From positions 1 to 64,000 of the forward strand of contig JAUTXW010002483.1 of the NCBI GenBank assembly GCA_030620095.1: a stretch of DNA of 64,000 bases. Direction: 5' to 3'. Made by a program: the position numbers and the translations under genes. Position 1 is the stretch's first letter. Every line of letters begins with the position of its first letter. A model generated the notes under the pieces. It did no database searches and was not told the DNA's origin. It saw nothing but the letters and a program-made list of their open reading frames with translations. The stretch is from Kuschelorhynchus macadamiae (lineage: Eukaryota; Arthropoda; Insecta; Coleoptera; Curculionidae). Of the stretch, positions 10,760-21,166 are shown in pieces.

Positions 10760-11275
10760 CCGTGGCAGACCTGTGGCCAGTTTTTATTTTTTGACATGTG
10801 GGACAGTATTCCTTTCCTTGCAACGCTTTCCACAGGGGACGCCATGCAAGTTGTTTTCTCACGATCAAGATGCCCAGGTACCTAATGTCCTTACTGGGGT
10901 TGATTTGGGGATGCCCCGCCTTTCCCTTCGACCGTTGAGAATGACTGCTTCTGTCTTCTCTGGTGCTAGCGAGAGTTTGTTTAAATTAATCCACTGTTTG
11001 ATGTCATGCAGTGCCTTACTAGCATTATGCATCATCGCTGCTATCTTTTTCCCTGTGACTATAATCGCCAGATAATCAGCATATCCCACAGCCTTCACCC
11101 CTTCTCCGTAATCGAGCTCCAACACGAGGTCGTAGAATACGTTCCATAAAAGTAGGCCCCGAATAGAGCCCTGCGGTAATCCTGCCGTGACTCCGAGCTT
11201 TTTATTGGTAACTCGTATGTGCCTGTATCTAAAATACTCTGTTAGTATGTTAATAAGATTAAGGCGAGATGCCTA
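10760..11275 (-). pseudogene. Fragment of a second R1-like reverse transcriptase
   Basis: The minus strand encodes an RT segment with a LPQGS box, a LLLWNVFYD stretch and VGYADYLAII, so the catalytic YADD has become YADY. The clearest open part is 11125-10865, followed by APEKTEAVILNGRR and a frameshifted tail. It is related to, but clearly diverged from, the telomeric element to its left: PEKTEAVIL is shared, most other residues are not. It is a dead fragment lacking endonuclease, thumb and gag. Confidence 0.75.
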
Positions 11276-11323
11276 ATTCACGGAGTCTTCTAAGCACAAT
11301 TTCCTACAACTTAACCTGGCCTA

Positions 11324-11574
11324 ATTTACGTGTAATTTTCAGGAAAGACCGTTTTTAAAAAACATTTATTACTATTTAAAATGAATTTATTCGATCGAAT
11401 TCCAAAATTACAACTTTCTTAAATGTTACGAATATAAGTTTACACGACGAAGTACAGACTTAGGCTGACGTCTAATTAGAAATGGCGGTATTTATATGTG
11501 CATTCTAATCTAAACATACGACGTCATTAATTACTAGAAAGTGTGTATAGTTTCTAAATAATGGATATATAATT
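11324..11574 (-). repeat. 3' LTR of the errantivirus-like element
   Basis: 251 bp direct repeat of 18919-19169. On the minus strand it begins AATTATATATCC and ends CACGTAAAT. Its limits are set by the purine tract inside and the CCTA duplication outside. Confidence 0.93.
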
Positions 11575-11585
11575 CCTCCCTCCTC
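11575..11585 (-). other. Polypurine tract of the errantivirus-like element
   Basis: On the minus strand GAGGAGGGAGG lies immediately 5' of the 3' LTR, the expected site for plus-strand DNA priming. Confidence 0.8.
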
Positions 11586-13391
11586 AAGTTTCAGAAAACA
11601 AAGGTTCATCACTTTTTCCTGAATCTTTTAAAATATGGAGTTCAATATCTTTAGTAACAATTTTCTTTGGATTATACTTATAATATAAAAATAATAAAGT
11701 GAACAATATTATTATTATAATTAAGATTATTGTTATAAATGTCCAAACATGATTCGAGGGTTCATCACTTTTTTCTAAATCTTTTACAATATGGAGTTCA
11801 ATATCTTTAGTAACAATTTTCTTTGGATTATACTTATAATATAAAAATAATAAAGTGAACAATATTATTATTATAATTAAGATTATTGTTATAAATGTCC
11901 AAACATGATTCGGTTGAGATATTATTTTTAAATTTTCCAATTTATGATTTTTTATTTGGTCAACTAAGTGCTTGCTTTATAGCCAGGTGATCTACTTTTA
12001 AAATAAGTGTTTTCTTAGAAGTAGAATTTAGGTTAAACTTGAGTACAGGTAATTTTAACTGAAAATCAACAATTTCATTTACATCTCTTTTAAATGAGAA
12101 ATTATTAATTTCTATTTTACATTCATCGAGAGATATCAAAGAAGGGGAGTTTATCAACTCTTGTTTGGTTGAAAACTGACACTGACTTTTCAATAAAATA
12201 GGTTTTTCAGGAATAACCAGTACAGTATTGTCTTGTATTTTCCTAATAGTACTAGAGGTGTATGTAATTTCTAGAGTGGGGCACTCACTTCTGGCTTTTG
12301 TTAGAGTGTTGTACAGGCAAGGTTCATCTTTGGTCAAATCGTCTAGTTTGCAAAGATGACTGTTCTCGATCCGTGGACACTCGTATGGGCTATTGTAGAA
12401 GTCTTCTCTTGTAAGTAATATATAAGGGTGTTGGATACTAATAGTATGGTTAAGGATAGGAATAGGATATATTTTATACAATATATAAAGGGTTGGATAT
12501 ACCATTGGTGTATGTATTGAAAATATTATTAAGTCATTTTGTATTAACACTTGGGTTGACATTGTCTCATAGTAATTAACTAAGTTATTAAATTTTATAA
12601 TTCTTTCGTTAGGAATGTGTTCAATGATTTCTTTTAAATCGGACGGCTTTAATATGGAATGATGCATAACACCAACTTTAGCGAAACTAATTGCGATTTC
12701 TAAATTCTGTAAAAGCTCATTAACTCTTTGTATTTGCAAATTAGTGTTGTCGATTATCACAGATATATAGAAAGTGTTTGCGAAGCCTGCTTCTTGGCTT
12801 TCTAACGAGTCTAAACGATTTTTAATTTGTTTTTGGTTATTTTCTAACGTCTCGATTTGAGTTGTGAAAGTATTCGTAATAGCTTTTAGTACGTCTTTAT
12901 TTTGTTTTAAATCGTCGCTAAGGGTTTTTTGATTGTTATTAAGAATGTGTATGTAATTATCGTATTTTAATTCGTCATCGGCATCTAAAGTTCCAAATAA
13001 CCATTTTTGTGCATTCCCTACAATATTAATAAGACCACGTTTTTGTCTCTTTTCTTTAAATAAAGAGATGGTTCGATTTAATTGGTCATACAAATATAAG
13101 CTTTGATTTACTTTGAATCATGAATGATAACGCGTCATGTTTAAGGTCTTGTGAAATGGCCTTTTGAATTTGTATTAAGGATTTTTCTATGCTTTGTAAA
13201 CATGATCTGATTATTAAAATGTTTACATGATAAAAGGCAGTATGTTGGTCATTAATTAAATAACTATTTCCTAAAGAAATGGGTAATAAAGGGTTCCGAA
13301 GTTCCTCTATTTCATAACTAATGCTTTTCATTGTGGCTAGGGCAAACAGCAGAATCCATATCTTGAGCATCGTCTGAAACAATGAAATCAT
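11584..13391 (-). pseudogene. Env-like fusion glycoprotein gene (errantivirus F type), broken
   Basis: The frame begins at ATG 13391, just after the pol stop, with a hydrophobic leader. A furin-type site RQKRG is followed by a fusion-peptide-like segment ending in LFGTLDADDE, a pattern shared by insect errantivirus Env and baculovirus F proteins. The transmembrane segment (ITIILIIIIILFTLLFLYY) and a short basic tail lie near the 3' end. There are at least two frame breaks, one around 13090-13110 and one around 11965-11985. In addition a 156 bp unit that encodes the membrane segment and tail is duplicated in tandem (about 11600-11755 and 11756-11910). In the family this protein mediates membrane fusion; this copy is interrupted as read. 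Confidence 0.82.
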
Positions 13392-13395
13392 TTTT

Positions 13396-16300
13396 TTATT
13401 TTCTTTGTTTCTTAAGACGTCTCTTATGAATAGGAGTTTTATTGTCAAAAGTTTTCTCTTTTTGTGATGAGTTACGAGGGTTTTTAAGTTTTTTATACAG
13501 GGGCATTCGTTTTTGTCTACTGGGTGTTTTTACGTACACAGGTTTAGACGTGTTGATTTCTGGAGGGTCATCTAAATTTTCATTTCGTTTTTCTAAAGTT
13601 TTCTTTTGAGAATCTTTTAATTTGTCGTAAATTTGTTTATTGATAAAGTCTATGTTTTCGCGGTGTTCAGTCATGAATTGTGTTTGTAATTCTTCTTCTG
13701 AAAGTTCGAGGGGATTTTTACAATCTAATTTTCCCTTAATTATTTGAAAGGGCGTATATTTCGTTGTTGAATGTACCGAGTTGTTATATGAGAGGATTGC
13801 CAGTGACATTAATTTTTCTACAGGTTCTTTGGGATTTTTCTCGAGTATAGAAAGTAGCGTTTCTCTGATTGTCGAGTGAAAACGTTCTATCGGACTATTG
13901 GAATTTGGATTGTGGGGAGTAATAAAATGCAATTGGATATGATGCAATTTACAAAGGTCTTGTATCAATGCATTTTTAAAAGATGAGTGATTCTCTGTTG
14001 TTATTTTTCCTGGAATACCGTATTGTTTAATGTAGTCAATTAGTCTACCGGCTATCTCGGGGCTTGTTTCTGAAGAGATGTGATAAGCTTGTGCTAATTT
14101 CGAAAAGCTGTCAATTATTATTAAAAATTTATGTTTGTCAAATTGGTAAACGTCAATATACAAGTGGTCAAAAGGTTCGTTACCCATCGGGGTTGGTTTT
14201 AATTTAATTTTATGTGGCTGTCTTTCATATTTGGATTTTTGACAAATCTCACATGTGTTAACGTATTGTTGTACGTCCTTTTCCATATTCGGCCAATAAC
14301 AAGTTCTTTTTAGTGACGTAATGTTTTCAGTAATTCCTCGGTGAGATGTTTTTGTTTCATGATATATTTGTATCTTGTGAGTTTGTTCGTCTTTGTCGGT
14401 GATGTCTTCGACAAGGGTGTTGCTTATTTTTAGCTGGAACGAATTAGCATTAAAGAATTTCTGAAATGTTCTTAGTATAATGGGTTCCAGAGTTTTATCT
14501 TTGAAATGCATACAGTAGTTACCTGGAGGCATATTTTCTTTAATTAATTTCAAAATTATATTTTCACAAGGATCATTTTGTAGAAAGAATATTATTCTTT
14601 TCTTTCCTTCAAATGGGTACTGTGTTTCTTTTCTGTTAGAATTATTATTTGAATAACGAAAGATTATTTGGTTTTTGAAGGTATTAAGGTGTTTTATTGT
14701 ATAGGGTGCTCCTAAGATGGGATTTTCCTCAGATGTATGTACAGTTTGGTTATCATCTTGATCTGGAGGAAGTTTATTTCTAGGGTTATTTCCAGATTTT
14801 TCAGAAGAATGTCGACTAGTGGTACTTGAACTTGCGTCTGAAAATTCTGGTATTTCTAAATTGTCAGGTTGTTTTAGAACTTTAACAGGGGCTTTTATAC
14901 AAGGGGGTTTTAAATGTTGTACTGGGTGTCTATACCCAAACGGTGTTGGTGGAAGGTTAGGTAAATTGTCTTGTATAAGTTCTTCGAAAGTTTCTTCAAA
15001 GTCACTTATGTCGGCTAAAGTTAAGTTATCTTCCGGTATGTGTATTTCCGGAAAGTCATTATTTTCTAGGGTATTTATTTGTACAGGGGGCCTAGATAAT
15101 GCATCTGCATTCATGTTTTGAGAGCCTTTTTTATATTGGATCTCGTAGTCAAATTCTGCTAATTTTAATCTCCATCGTACGAGTTTAGAGTTTGGCTCTT
15201 TAATTGACATTAGCCACTGTAATGGTTTGTGATCAGAGAGGATTTTAAATTTTACTCCAAATAAATAGGGTCGAAAATATTTGGTTGCCCACACTATAGC
15301 TAATAATTCTTTTTCGATAGTTGAATAATTGCATTCAGCGGGGTTGAGGGTACGAGAGGCATAAGCAATAGGTAGATCTTGACCTACTGTACCTTGGGAT
15401 AAGACTGCTCCAATGGCATAATTAGAAGCATCAGTGGTTAGCAGAAATGGTTTTGAAAAATCGGGGTGTTGGAGTATTGGGTCATTCATAAGAAGTTCTT
15501 TGCATATCTGAAAACTTTTGACAAATTCGGGCGTATGAACTACTTTTCTATCCTTTTTTAAACAATTTGTCATTGGTTTAGTGAGTTTTGCAAAACCTTT
15601 TATGAATTTTCTATAATATCCAATAAGACCTAAGAAAGATTTTATTTCTTTTGGGTTTTTAGGAATTGGAAATTTTTTTATAGCCTCTATTTTTCGGGGA
15701 TTTGGTTTTATTCCCTCTGGCGTAATGACATGACCAAGGAATTCAACGAATTTTTGAAGAAACTCTGATTTATCTAACTGAATTTTCATGTTATTCTCTA
15801 CTAACCTTTGGAATACTAATTTTAGGTTTTTAACATGTTCTTGAAGGGATGTTGCAAAAATAATTATGTCGTCCATATAGACGAGGCAAATTTTACCTTG
15901 AAGGCCTTGGAGGACGTTTTCCATGACAAACTGGAAAGTGGCTGGGGCGTTTTTTAGACCAAATGGCATACGAGTATATTCGTAATGACCATTTTCTACG
16001 TTAAAAGCTGTTTTTTGAATAGAATTCGGATGCATTTCAATCTGGTGGAATCCTGATGCGAGATCTAGCGTAGTAAAATATTGAGCTCTGCCTAATTTAT
16101 CAAGGATATCAGAGATATTAGGCAAAGGATACCTATTATCAATGGTCTTTTCATTGACCTTGCGGTAATCGATGACCATACGTTATTTTTGTTTGCCAGA
16201 TGCGTCCATTTTTTTTTGGAACAATCCAAACAGGAGAGGACCAGGGGCTTTGGGAAGGTCTAATAATATTGTCTTCTAGCAACTGAGATATTTGTCTTTT

Positions 16301-17213
16301 AACTTCTTGTTGGTGGACATAGGGATACCGATATGTTTTAGTATGTATAGGAATTTCATCTGTTGTTTTTATCTCATGCTTAACACGGTTGGTAAATGTA
16401 AGTTTATCGCCTGGTTTATGTAAGACATTAGGAAATTGATTAATTAATTTTTCTAATGCACCCTTTTCTTCGGAATTGAGATGGTCTGAACGTATTAATG
16501 AAAAGGGGTTATTAAGTTTTATATAGTCGTCAGTTTGATATACCTCGTTTCGGACTTGTTCTAAATTAAATAATTCAAATTGTTCGGAGTGAAACGGTGA
16601 ACTAATTTCTCTTATATGATATGGCAAAAACTCAAGAATTATACTTTTATCAGTAAAGTTTTTTTACTCGAGAAGAATTTGGTTATTATTTACCATTGTT
16701 ATGCAAGGAGATACTTCAACTTGATTAGTTTTTATATAAGGAATGGTTATTTCCGTGTTTTCAGGCAAATCAGTATTAATTTTTGCTAATAAACTATTAT
16801 TAGGTGAAATTTCTATTTTTTGAACCTCAAAATTTGTACGAAAATAAAAAGGTATGGTATATTTGTTATTATATAGCGATTGGTTCATTAAGTCTATATT
16901 CAGTTGTAGTTTTTTCAAATCTCTAATGCCTATTATGCCATCGAAATAATCATGAAAGTTGTAGAGTATATATTCAAGTTGTTGGGAAATACCAAAGTCT
17001 GATAAAATATTTATTTCAGCTTTACTTTGTGTTGTTTGCTTTCGCATACATGTAACTAGGGTGTGTTTGGAATTTCGTATTTTATTTGCAAAATATTTTT
17101 CTGCAATAGCTGGTCTAATTAGGGAGGTGTGACTACCTGTATCTATTAGAAGTTTACAAGGGGGGTTTTTTATTTCGATATATGGAAGGGCATTAATTTG
17201 AAAGCTATTTAAA
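13396..17213 (-). pseudogene. Pol: protease, reverse transcriptase, RNase H, integrase (broken)
   Basis: Pol overlaps or follows the gag end. The protease motif LLIDTGSHTSLI lies near 17140. A TAA interrupts the frame at 16666-16664. RT starts after it, with SPWSSPVWIVPKK before a 1-base indel in a run of nine A (16209-16217, T on the plus strand), and a further stop a few codons later. From 16179 the frame is open to 13396: FTTLDLASGFHQIEM, YMDDIIIF (RT active site), RNase H TTDASNYAIGAVLSQ, and integrase with an H-H-C-C finger (CEICQKSK) and core residues in YIDVYQF, TTENHSSF and SPIERFHST. The second core position, normally Asp in a TDN-like motif, reads Glu here. The stop lies about 5 bp before the env ATG. 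Confidence 0.88.
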
Positions 17214-17214
17214 G

Positions 17215-18489
17215 TTAAACTGGATGGTCTATTCCAGAGGCCTCCGATGGAAAATTTTCATTTTCCTCTAAGGTCTGTTCTTCGCAATTTTCATGGTCAT
17301 TAGAAAACTGGCTGTAATTATATTCTATATCATCTGGGTTATCAGGATTGTAAAGATCTGAATTGTCAAAATATTCGGATTCTGGTTCGGGATAATCATT
17401 CATATAAGTGATTTCCTGAAATCGTAAGGGGTTAGAATAGGGATTTTTCTGCCAAAAGTTTTGTGAAGCGGAGTTTGTTGGTCTTTGGAAATTATTGTTA
17501 GGCACTTGAGAAAATTGGTTTTGTTGTGGACCTGAATTATTCGGCCTAAAATGTTTTTGTTGGACACTAACTCCGGACATTGGTGTAGGTTGGCTTGAGT
17601 TTTTATTTGAATTTTGATGTGCAAAAACATTTTTTGGTTTTCCAAAAACTTGCGAATTAGTCGGGAATCTTTGTTGCGGGAACGGCCTGCGAGGTTGAAC
17701 ATTTATAGGTTGGCTAGGGAATTGCATTTGCTGAGGGCGAAAATTGCTATTTGGGGAAGGAAAATTATTTGGCATTTGTTGAAATAGATTTGACTTAAAG
17801 AAGTTAGGCATTTTTTGTATCTGTCTTTGGGGAATATTATTATTATTATTATTTGGGTTAGGCCTAAAATTAATTTGATTTTCTAACATTGTAAAATTCA
17901 TAACATGGTTAGTAGCTAAACTTAAATTTGCAGGGTTATGAATTAACAAAATGGTTTTTAGTTCAGAGGGCACATTTGCCATAAGGACTTGAACTGCCGT
18001 TTGTTCCGCTTGTTCAATAAAGGCATTTTTTACTACCTGTGACAAATGTTCTGAGTGTAATTTAGAGGTTATTCTATGTACTAAAATTTTAAGTCTATCA
18101 ATAAATTCTAAGAGAGATTCGTTTTTGTATTTTGCACAAAAGGTTAATTGGTTTGTTAAGTTCTGTCTAGAAATGGGGTCGTCGAATTTTTGTCTCAAAG
18201 CATTTTTAATATCTGTCCATGTTGTTAAATCGGGTCGACTCATAAGAAAGTTTCCGGCTTGATCGATTAGTTTGGATTTTATGGAAAGTAAAACAAATTC
18301 TTTCTGTGATTCATCACCAGTATAATAACGTATATAAAATTCGTCTATTGCGTGTATAAAATATTCTAAATGATGGGGGTTACCATTAAAAGATTTTAAG
18401 AGTTGGACAGTTGCTCTTAAACTTTCAGCCATTTTATTGTCTGTCAAACTAAGATTCTGGAGATCTTCTAAGATTGAGTCAAGATTCAT
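17215..18489 (-). CDS. Gag (capsid-type) protein of the errantivirus-like element
   Basis: An intact 424-residue frame from ATG 18489. The first ~200 residues are helical and capsid-like (LLKSFNGNPHHLEYFIHAI, LTNQLTFCAKYKNESLLEF), typical of gypsy-group Gag. Residues ~205-350 are rich in Asn, Gln, Pro and Phe, and the C-terminus is acidic. No CCHC knuckle is visible, as in other errantivirus Gags. The pol reading frame starts close to its stop, so a frameshift or overlapping expression is likely. It is the only clearly unbroken gene of the element. Confidence 0.85.
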   Translation of the reverse strand: MNLDSILEDLQNLSLTDNKMAESLRATVQLLKSFNGNPHHLEYFIHAIDEFYIRYYTGDESQKEFVLLSIKSKLIDQAGNFLMSRPDLTTWTDIKNALRQKFDDPISRQNLTNQLTFCAKYKNESLLEFIDRLKILVHRITSKLHSEHLSQVVKNAFIEQAEQTAVQVLMANVPSELKTILLIHNPANLSLATNHVMNFTMLENQINFRPNPNNNNNNIPQRQIQKMPNFFKSNLFQQMPNNFPSPNSNFRPQQMQFPSQPINVQPRRPFPQQRFPTNSQVFGKPKNVFAHQNSNKNSSQPTPMSGVSVQQKHFRPNNSGPQQNQFSQVPNNNFQRPTNSASQNFWQKNPYSNPLRFQEITYMNDYPEPESEYFDNSDLYNPDNPDDIEYNYSQFSNDHENCEEQTLEENENFPSEASGIDHPV

Positions 18490-18900
18490 AAAATTAAAGT
18501 TTTGTATGAAATATTAAAATAAGGTTAATAGAATTAGAAATTTCTATTTATGAAAATTTAACACTCGCAAAAAGAACTTTTTGGTATGAGGATTTCTAAA
18601 AATCTAAAGCTTGAAAATTTTTCGTATGAAAATTTTCCTAAAGAACGTAAATAAACTTGAAAATTTTACGGGTGAAAATTTACAAAAAGACTTAATAGTT
18701 TAAAGAACACCAATTCACAAAATTATAATAGCACGTTAGGAAAGAAAGGTAACTTACAAAAATGCTTCTTGGAGACTTATGATGTTCTTGTATCTTCAAT
18801 TGACAGTTGAAGAAACTGAAGATCTGGACCTCCACTCGTAGAAATTCTTGTTGCAGCGAAAGCAAGACTTCTGGATAGTGAAAATCTGGAACTTTGAGGA
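18490..18900 (-). other. Untranslated leader of the errantivirus-like element
   Basis: About 410 bp between the primer-binding site and the gag start. It holds several copies of a short AAAATTT-centred motif (TGAAAATTT/GAAAATTTT) at 18550-18690. No reading frame of note. Confidence 0.6.
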
Positions 18901-18919
18901 TCCTACAACGACTGCGCCA
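18901..18919 (-). other. Primer-binding site
   Basis: On the minus strand TGGCGCAGTCGTTGTAGGA follows the 5' LTR directly; its first T is also the last LTR base. The TGG start pairs with a tRNA CCA end. The sequence resembles the serine-tRNA type sites of several gypsy-group elements, but the tRNA is not certain. Confidence 0.7.
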
Positions 18920-19169
18920 TTTACGTGTAATTTTCAGGAAAGACCGTTTTTAAAAAACATTTATTACTATTTAAAATGAATTTATTCGATCGAATTCCAA
19001 AATTACAACTTTCTTAAATGTTACGAATATAAGTTTACACGACGAAGTACAGACTTAGGCTGACGACTAATTAGAAATGGCGGTATTTATATGTGCATTC
19101 TAATCTAAACATACGACGTCATTAATTACTAGAAAGTGTGTATAGTTTCTAAATAATGGATATATAATT
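18919..19169 (-). repeat. 5' LTR of the errantivirus-like element
   Basis: 251 bp direct repeat of 11324-11574. It would carry the promoter of the element; no TATA box was assigned with confidence. Confidence 0.93.
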
Positions 19170-19299
19170 CCTATCCTTTTGGCGAGTCTAACCGGAATTA
19201 TCACGCTGCAAAATCGCATCTTTATTGAACACTTTCCGAAACAAACAATGTGTAGGAAATACTTTTAGAATTTATTGTCAAATTTTCAAGTAATATTGA

Positions 19300-19640
19300 G
19301 CCCTAAAAGATGTCCAAAGATCTGAGAAGCCGAAATTTAAAGAAATCCAGGAAGTTCAGGGTCGTAGCTAAAAAAGTCGTAAATCTTAGATAATGTGCTA
19401 AGCAGGTAGTTGACACATTCTATATTTCTCGTTCGTCTGTTATGAACATTTTAAAATCCAATAAATTTCATCTCTATAAAATCATAATTGTCTACGAATT
19501 AACCGATGATGACCTTGACAAGCGACTTGAGTTTTATGAGACTATGGCAGAAAGGATTACAGCAAATCTTAATTATGTGGGCCTTAGGCGTCGTTCCATG
19601 GGGGCTATATGTTTTTATACCCTCGTAACTCTTTGCTAAA
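19300..19640 (+). pseudogene. Tc1/mariner-superfamily transposase fragment
   Basis: The plus strand encodes an N-terminal transposase segment. A stop-interrupted DNA-binding part is followed by SRSSVMNILKSNKFHLYK and ELTDDDLDKRLEFYETMAER, which matches the helix-turn-helix to linker region of IS630/Tc1/mariner transposases (the same place as KSTVQRVLKKNEYRLYKP in the element at 20556-25583). The catalytic domain is missing after about 19580. Confidence 0.7.
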
Positions 19641-20553
19641 TAAAGAGGTAAATTGTAAAATAATATTATCGATTTATTTACTTATTTATTTATTTATTTA
19701 AAGCATCAACAACTTTTACAAAAAATCAATAATAGGCACGTAAACTAAAGTTAAGATCTAGAATATATAAAAAAAATTTACAAACTTACATAAAAGAAAA
19801 CAATGGTTGAGCAATTATTGTAACGGCCGGTTTTACCTGTTTTTTGAATCTATCCTAACAAACGTCGATTGTTGCATAAAATTTGTAAAAAGAATAACAT
19901 AGCCTTATAAGTGGGGAATTCATTTAAAAATTAGTGCTGGCTATATTAATATAAAATATATTTTAGTTCTACTACAAATCGTGCCTATTCTAAAGAAAGC
20001 TGCTCTACGAACTCTTTATTATCACCAAGATTCATAATTAATCTTATATATACATACAATACCCCACTTCAATACGCAGTTTCAAGTTTGGAAAATTAAG
20101 CATATTATTAAACTTTTTGATCAGTTCCTCTCTATGGATAAATTGAAAACATTTTATAGCATAAAAACTTTAAAAATCGTTTTTAAATAATTACAAATCC
20201 TTTGCATACTGAGGATCCCATACGATACAAGCAATTTGAAACGACTAGTGACTTATACAGGATTGTTCAAAAGAAAGGCAGAACATTCAAGTATAAGTCA
20301 TTTTTCACAAAAACGCTGGAACCTAAAATAATTTTTACAGAAATTTTTTCAATTAATTTTTAACAACTTTTATGAACATTTAAGTATTTTGTAACTTGTT
20401 GGGGATAACATTTTCATGTAATTTTTATGTGATAATTTATAAATGAACTTAAGTGATCACCGTATAGTATGCAAACATTAGTGTTAACTGGTAAACTTAA
20501 ACGAATTTTGTTCTCAACTTGTGACAAATACTTTTTTCTTAAACAGGGAGCTA
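19641..20553. other. AT-rich spacer with a (TTTA)n run
   Basis: A (TTTA)n microsatellite at 19672-19700 resembles the 3' tails of the CR1/Jockey-type elements found elsewhere in this window, so a truncated minus-strand retrotransposon 3' end may follow it. Nothing else recognisable up to 20553. Confidence 0.4.
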
Positions 20554-20555
20554 TA

Positions 20556-21050
20556 GAGTCTGTCCCAGATTCGCTTCTCTATACAGGGATCTCGGCTCCT
20601 ATTATACCTACAGCAAAGGTGAAATGGGGAAAGGTTTAGAGGAAACTTATTGCATTCGATATCTGGCTTCAGATTTACGATCGATCAATAAGTTTGGGAA
20701 ATATCGGCCAAAAACTGAAAATGGCGGATTTCGTTTTTCGCCAGTATATCCAGAACGGTAAATTTGACAGCTGTCAAAATGTGACATTATTCGGACACAC
20801 TTTTAAGACAAATAAGATGGCGTATACGACACGTCTTCATTGTTTTTTGTCAACCCGCAACCCGCCTCAATTTTCATTTTTCTTAGAACAGCCATAATGT
20901 ATTTTTCGATTTTTGGAAAGAGCTTAAACTTTCCAGTCTAGTAATATTTCACAAGTGCATTAAAGATTTTAGTGTCATCGAAATATTACACTTCGTTAAT
21001 TAGGTTTCAATGTTTTTAAAGGAGGCCATGAGTTATTTGTCACAAGATTA
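20556..21050 (+). repeat. Left terminal inverted repeat of the mariner element
   Basis: Aligns by eye with the reverse complement of 25205-25583. It carries about 130-145 extra bases at roughly 20760-20905 (including GGTAAATTTGACAGCTGTCA) that the right arm lacks. Confidence 0.85.
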
Positions 21051-21166
21051 CATTAATAAGTAAGTAATGTATTGAACGCATTGAATTTTCAATACAACAT
21101 GAACGTAAATAACGACCTAAAAAATCTAAATGAGCTTTAACTACATTGTAAGTGGGTAACAATAAT

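Larger units (their letters stand above)
11320..19173 (-). mobile_element. Errantivirus-like (gypsy group) LTR retrotransposon with env
   Basis: A complete 7.8 kb element on the minus strand: 5' LTR 19169-18919, primer-binding site, gag, pol (protease, RT, RNase H, integrase), an env-like gene, purine tract and 3' LTR 11574-11324. It is flanked by a 4 bp duplication, CCTA, at 11320-11323 and 19170-19173. The order gag-pol-env and the env type identify it with insect errantiviruses. The two 251 bp LTRs differ by only one base that I can see (T versus A near 11471/19066), so insertion is recent, yet pol and env carry stops and frameshifts. Confidence 0.92.
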
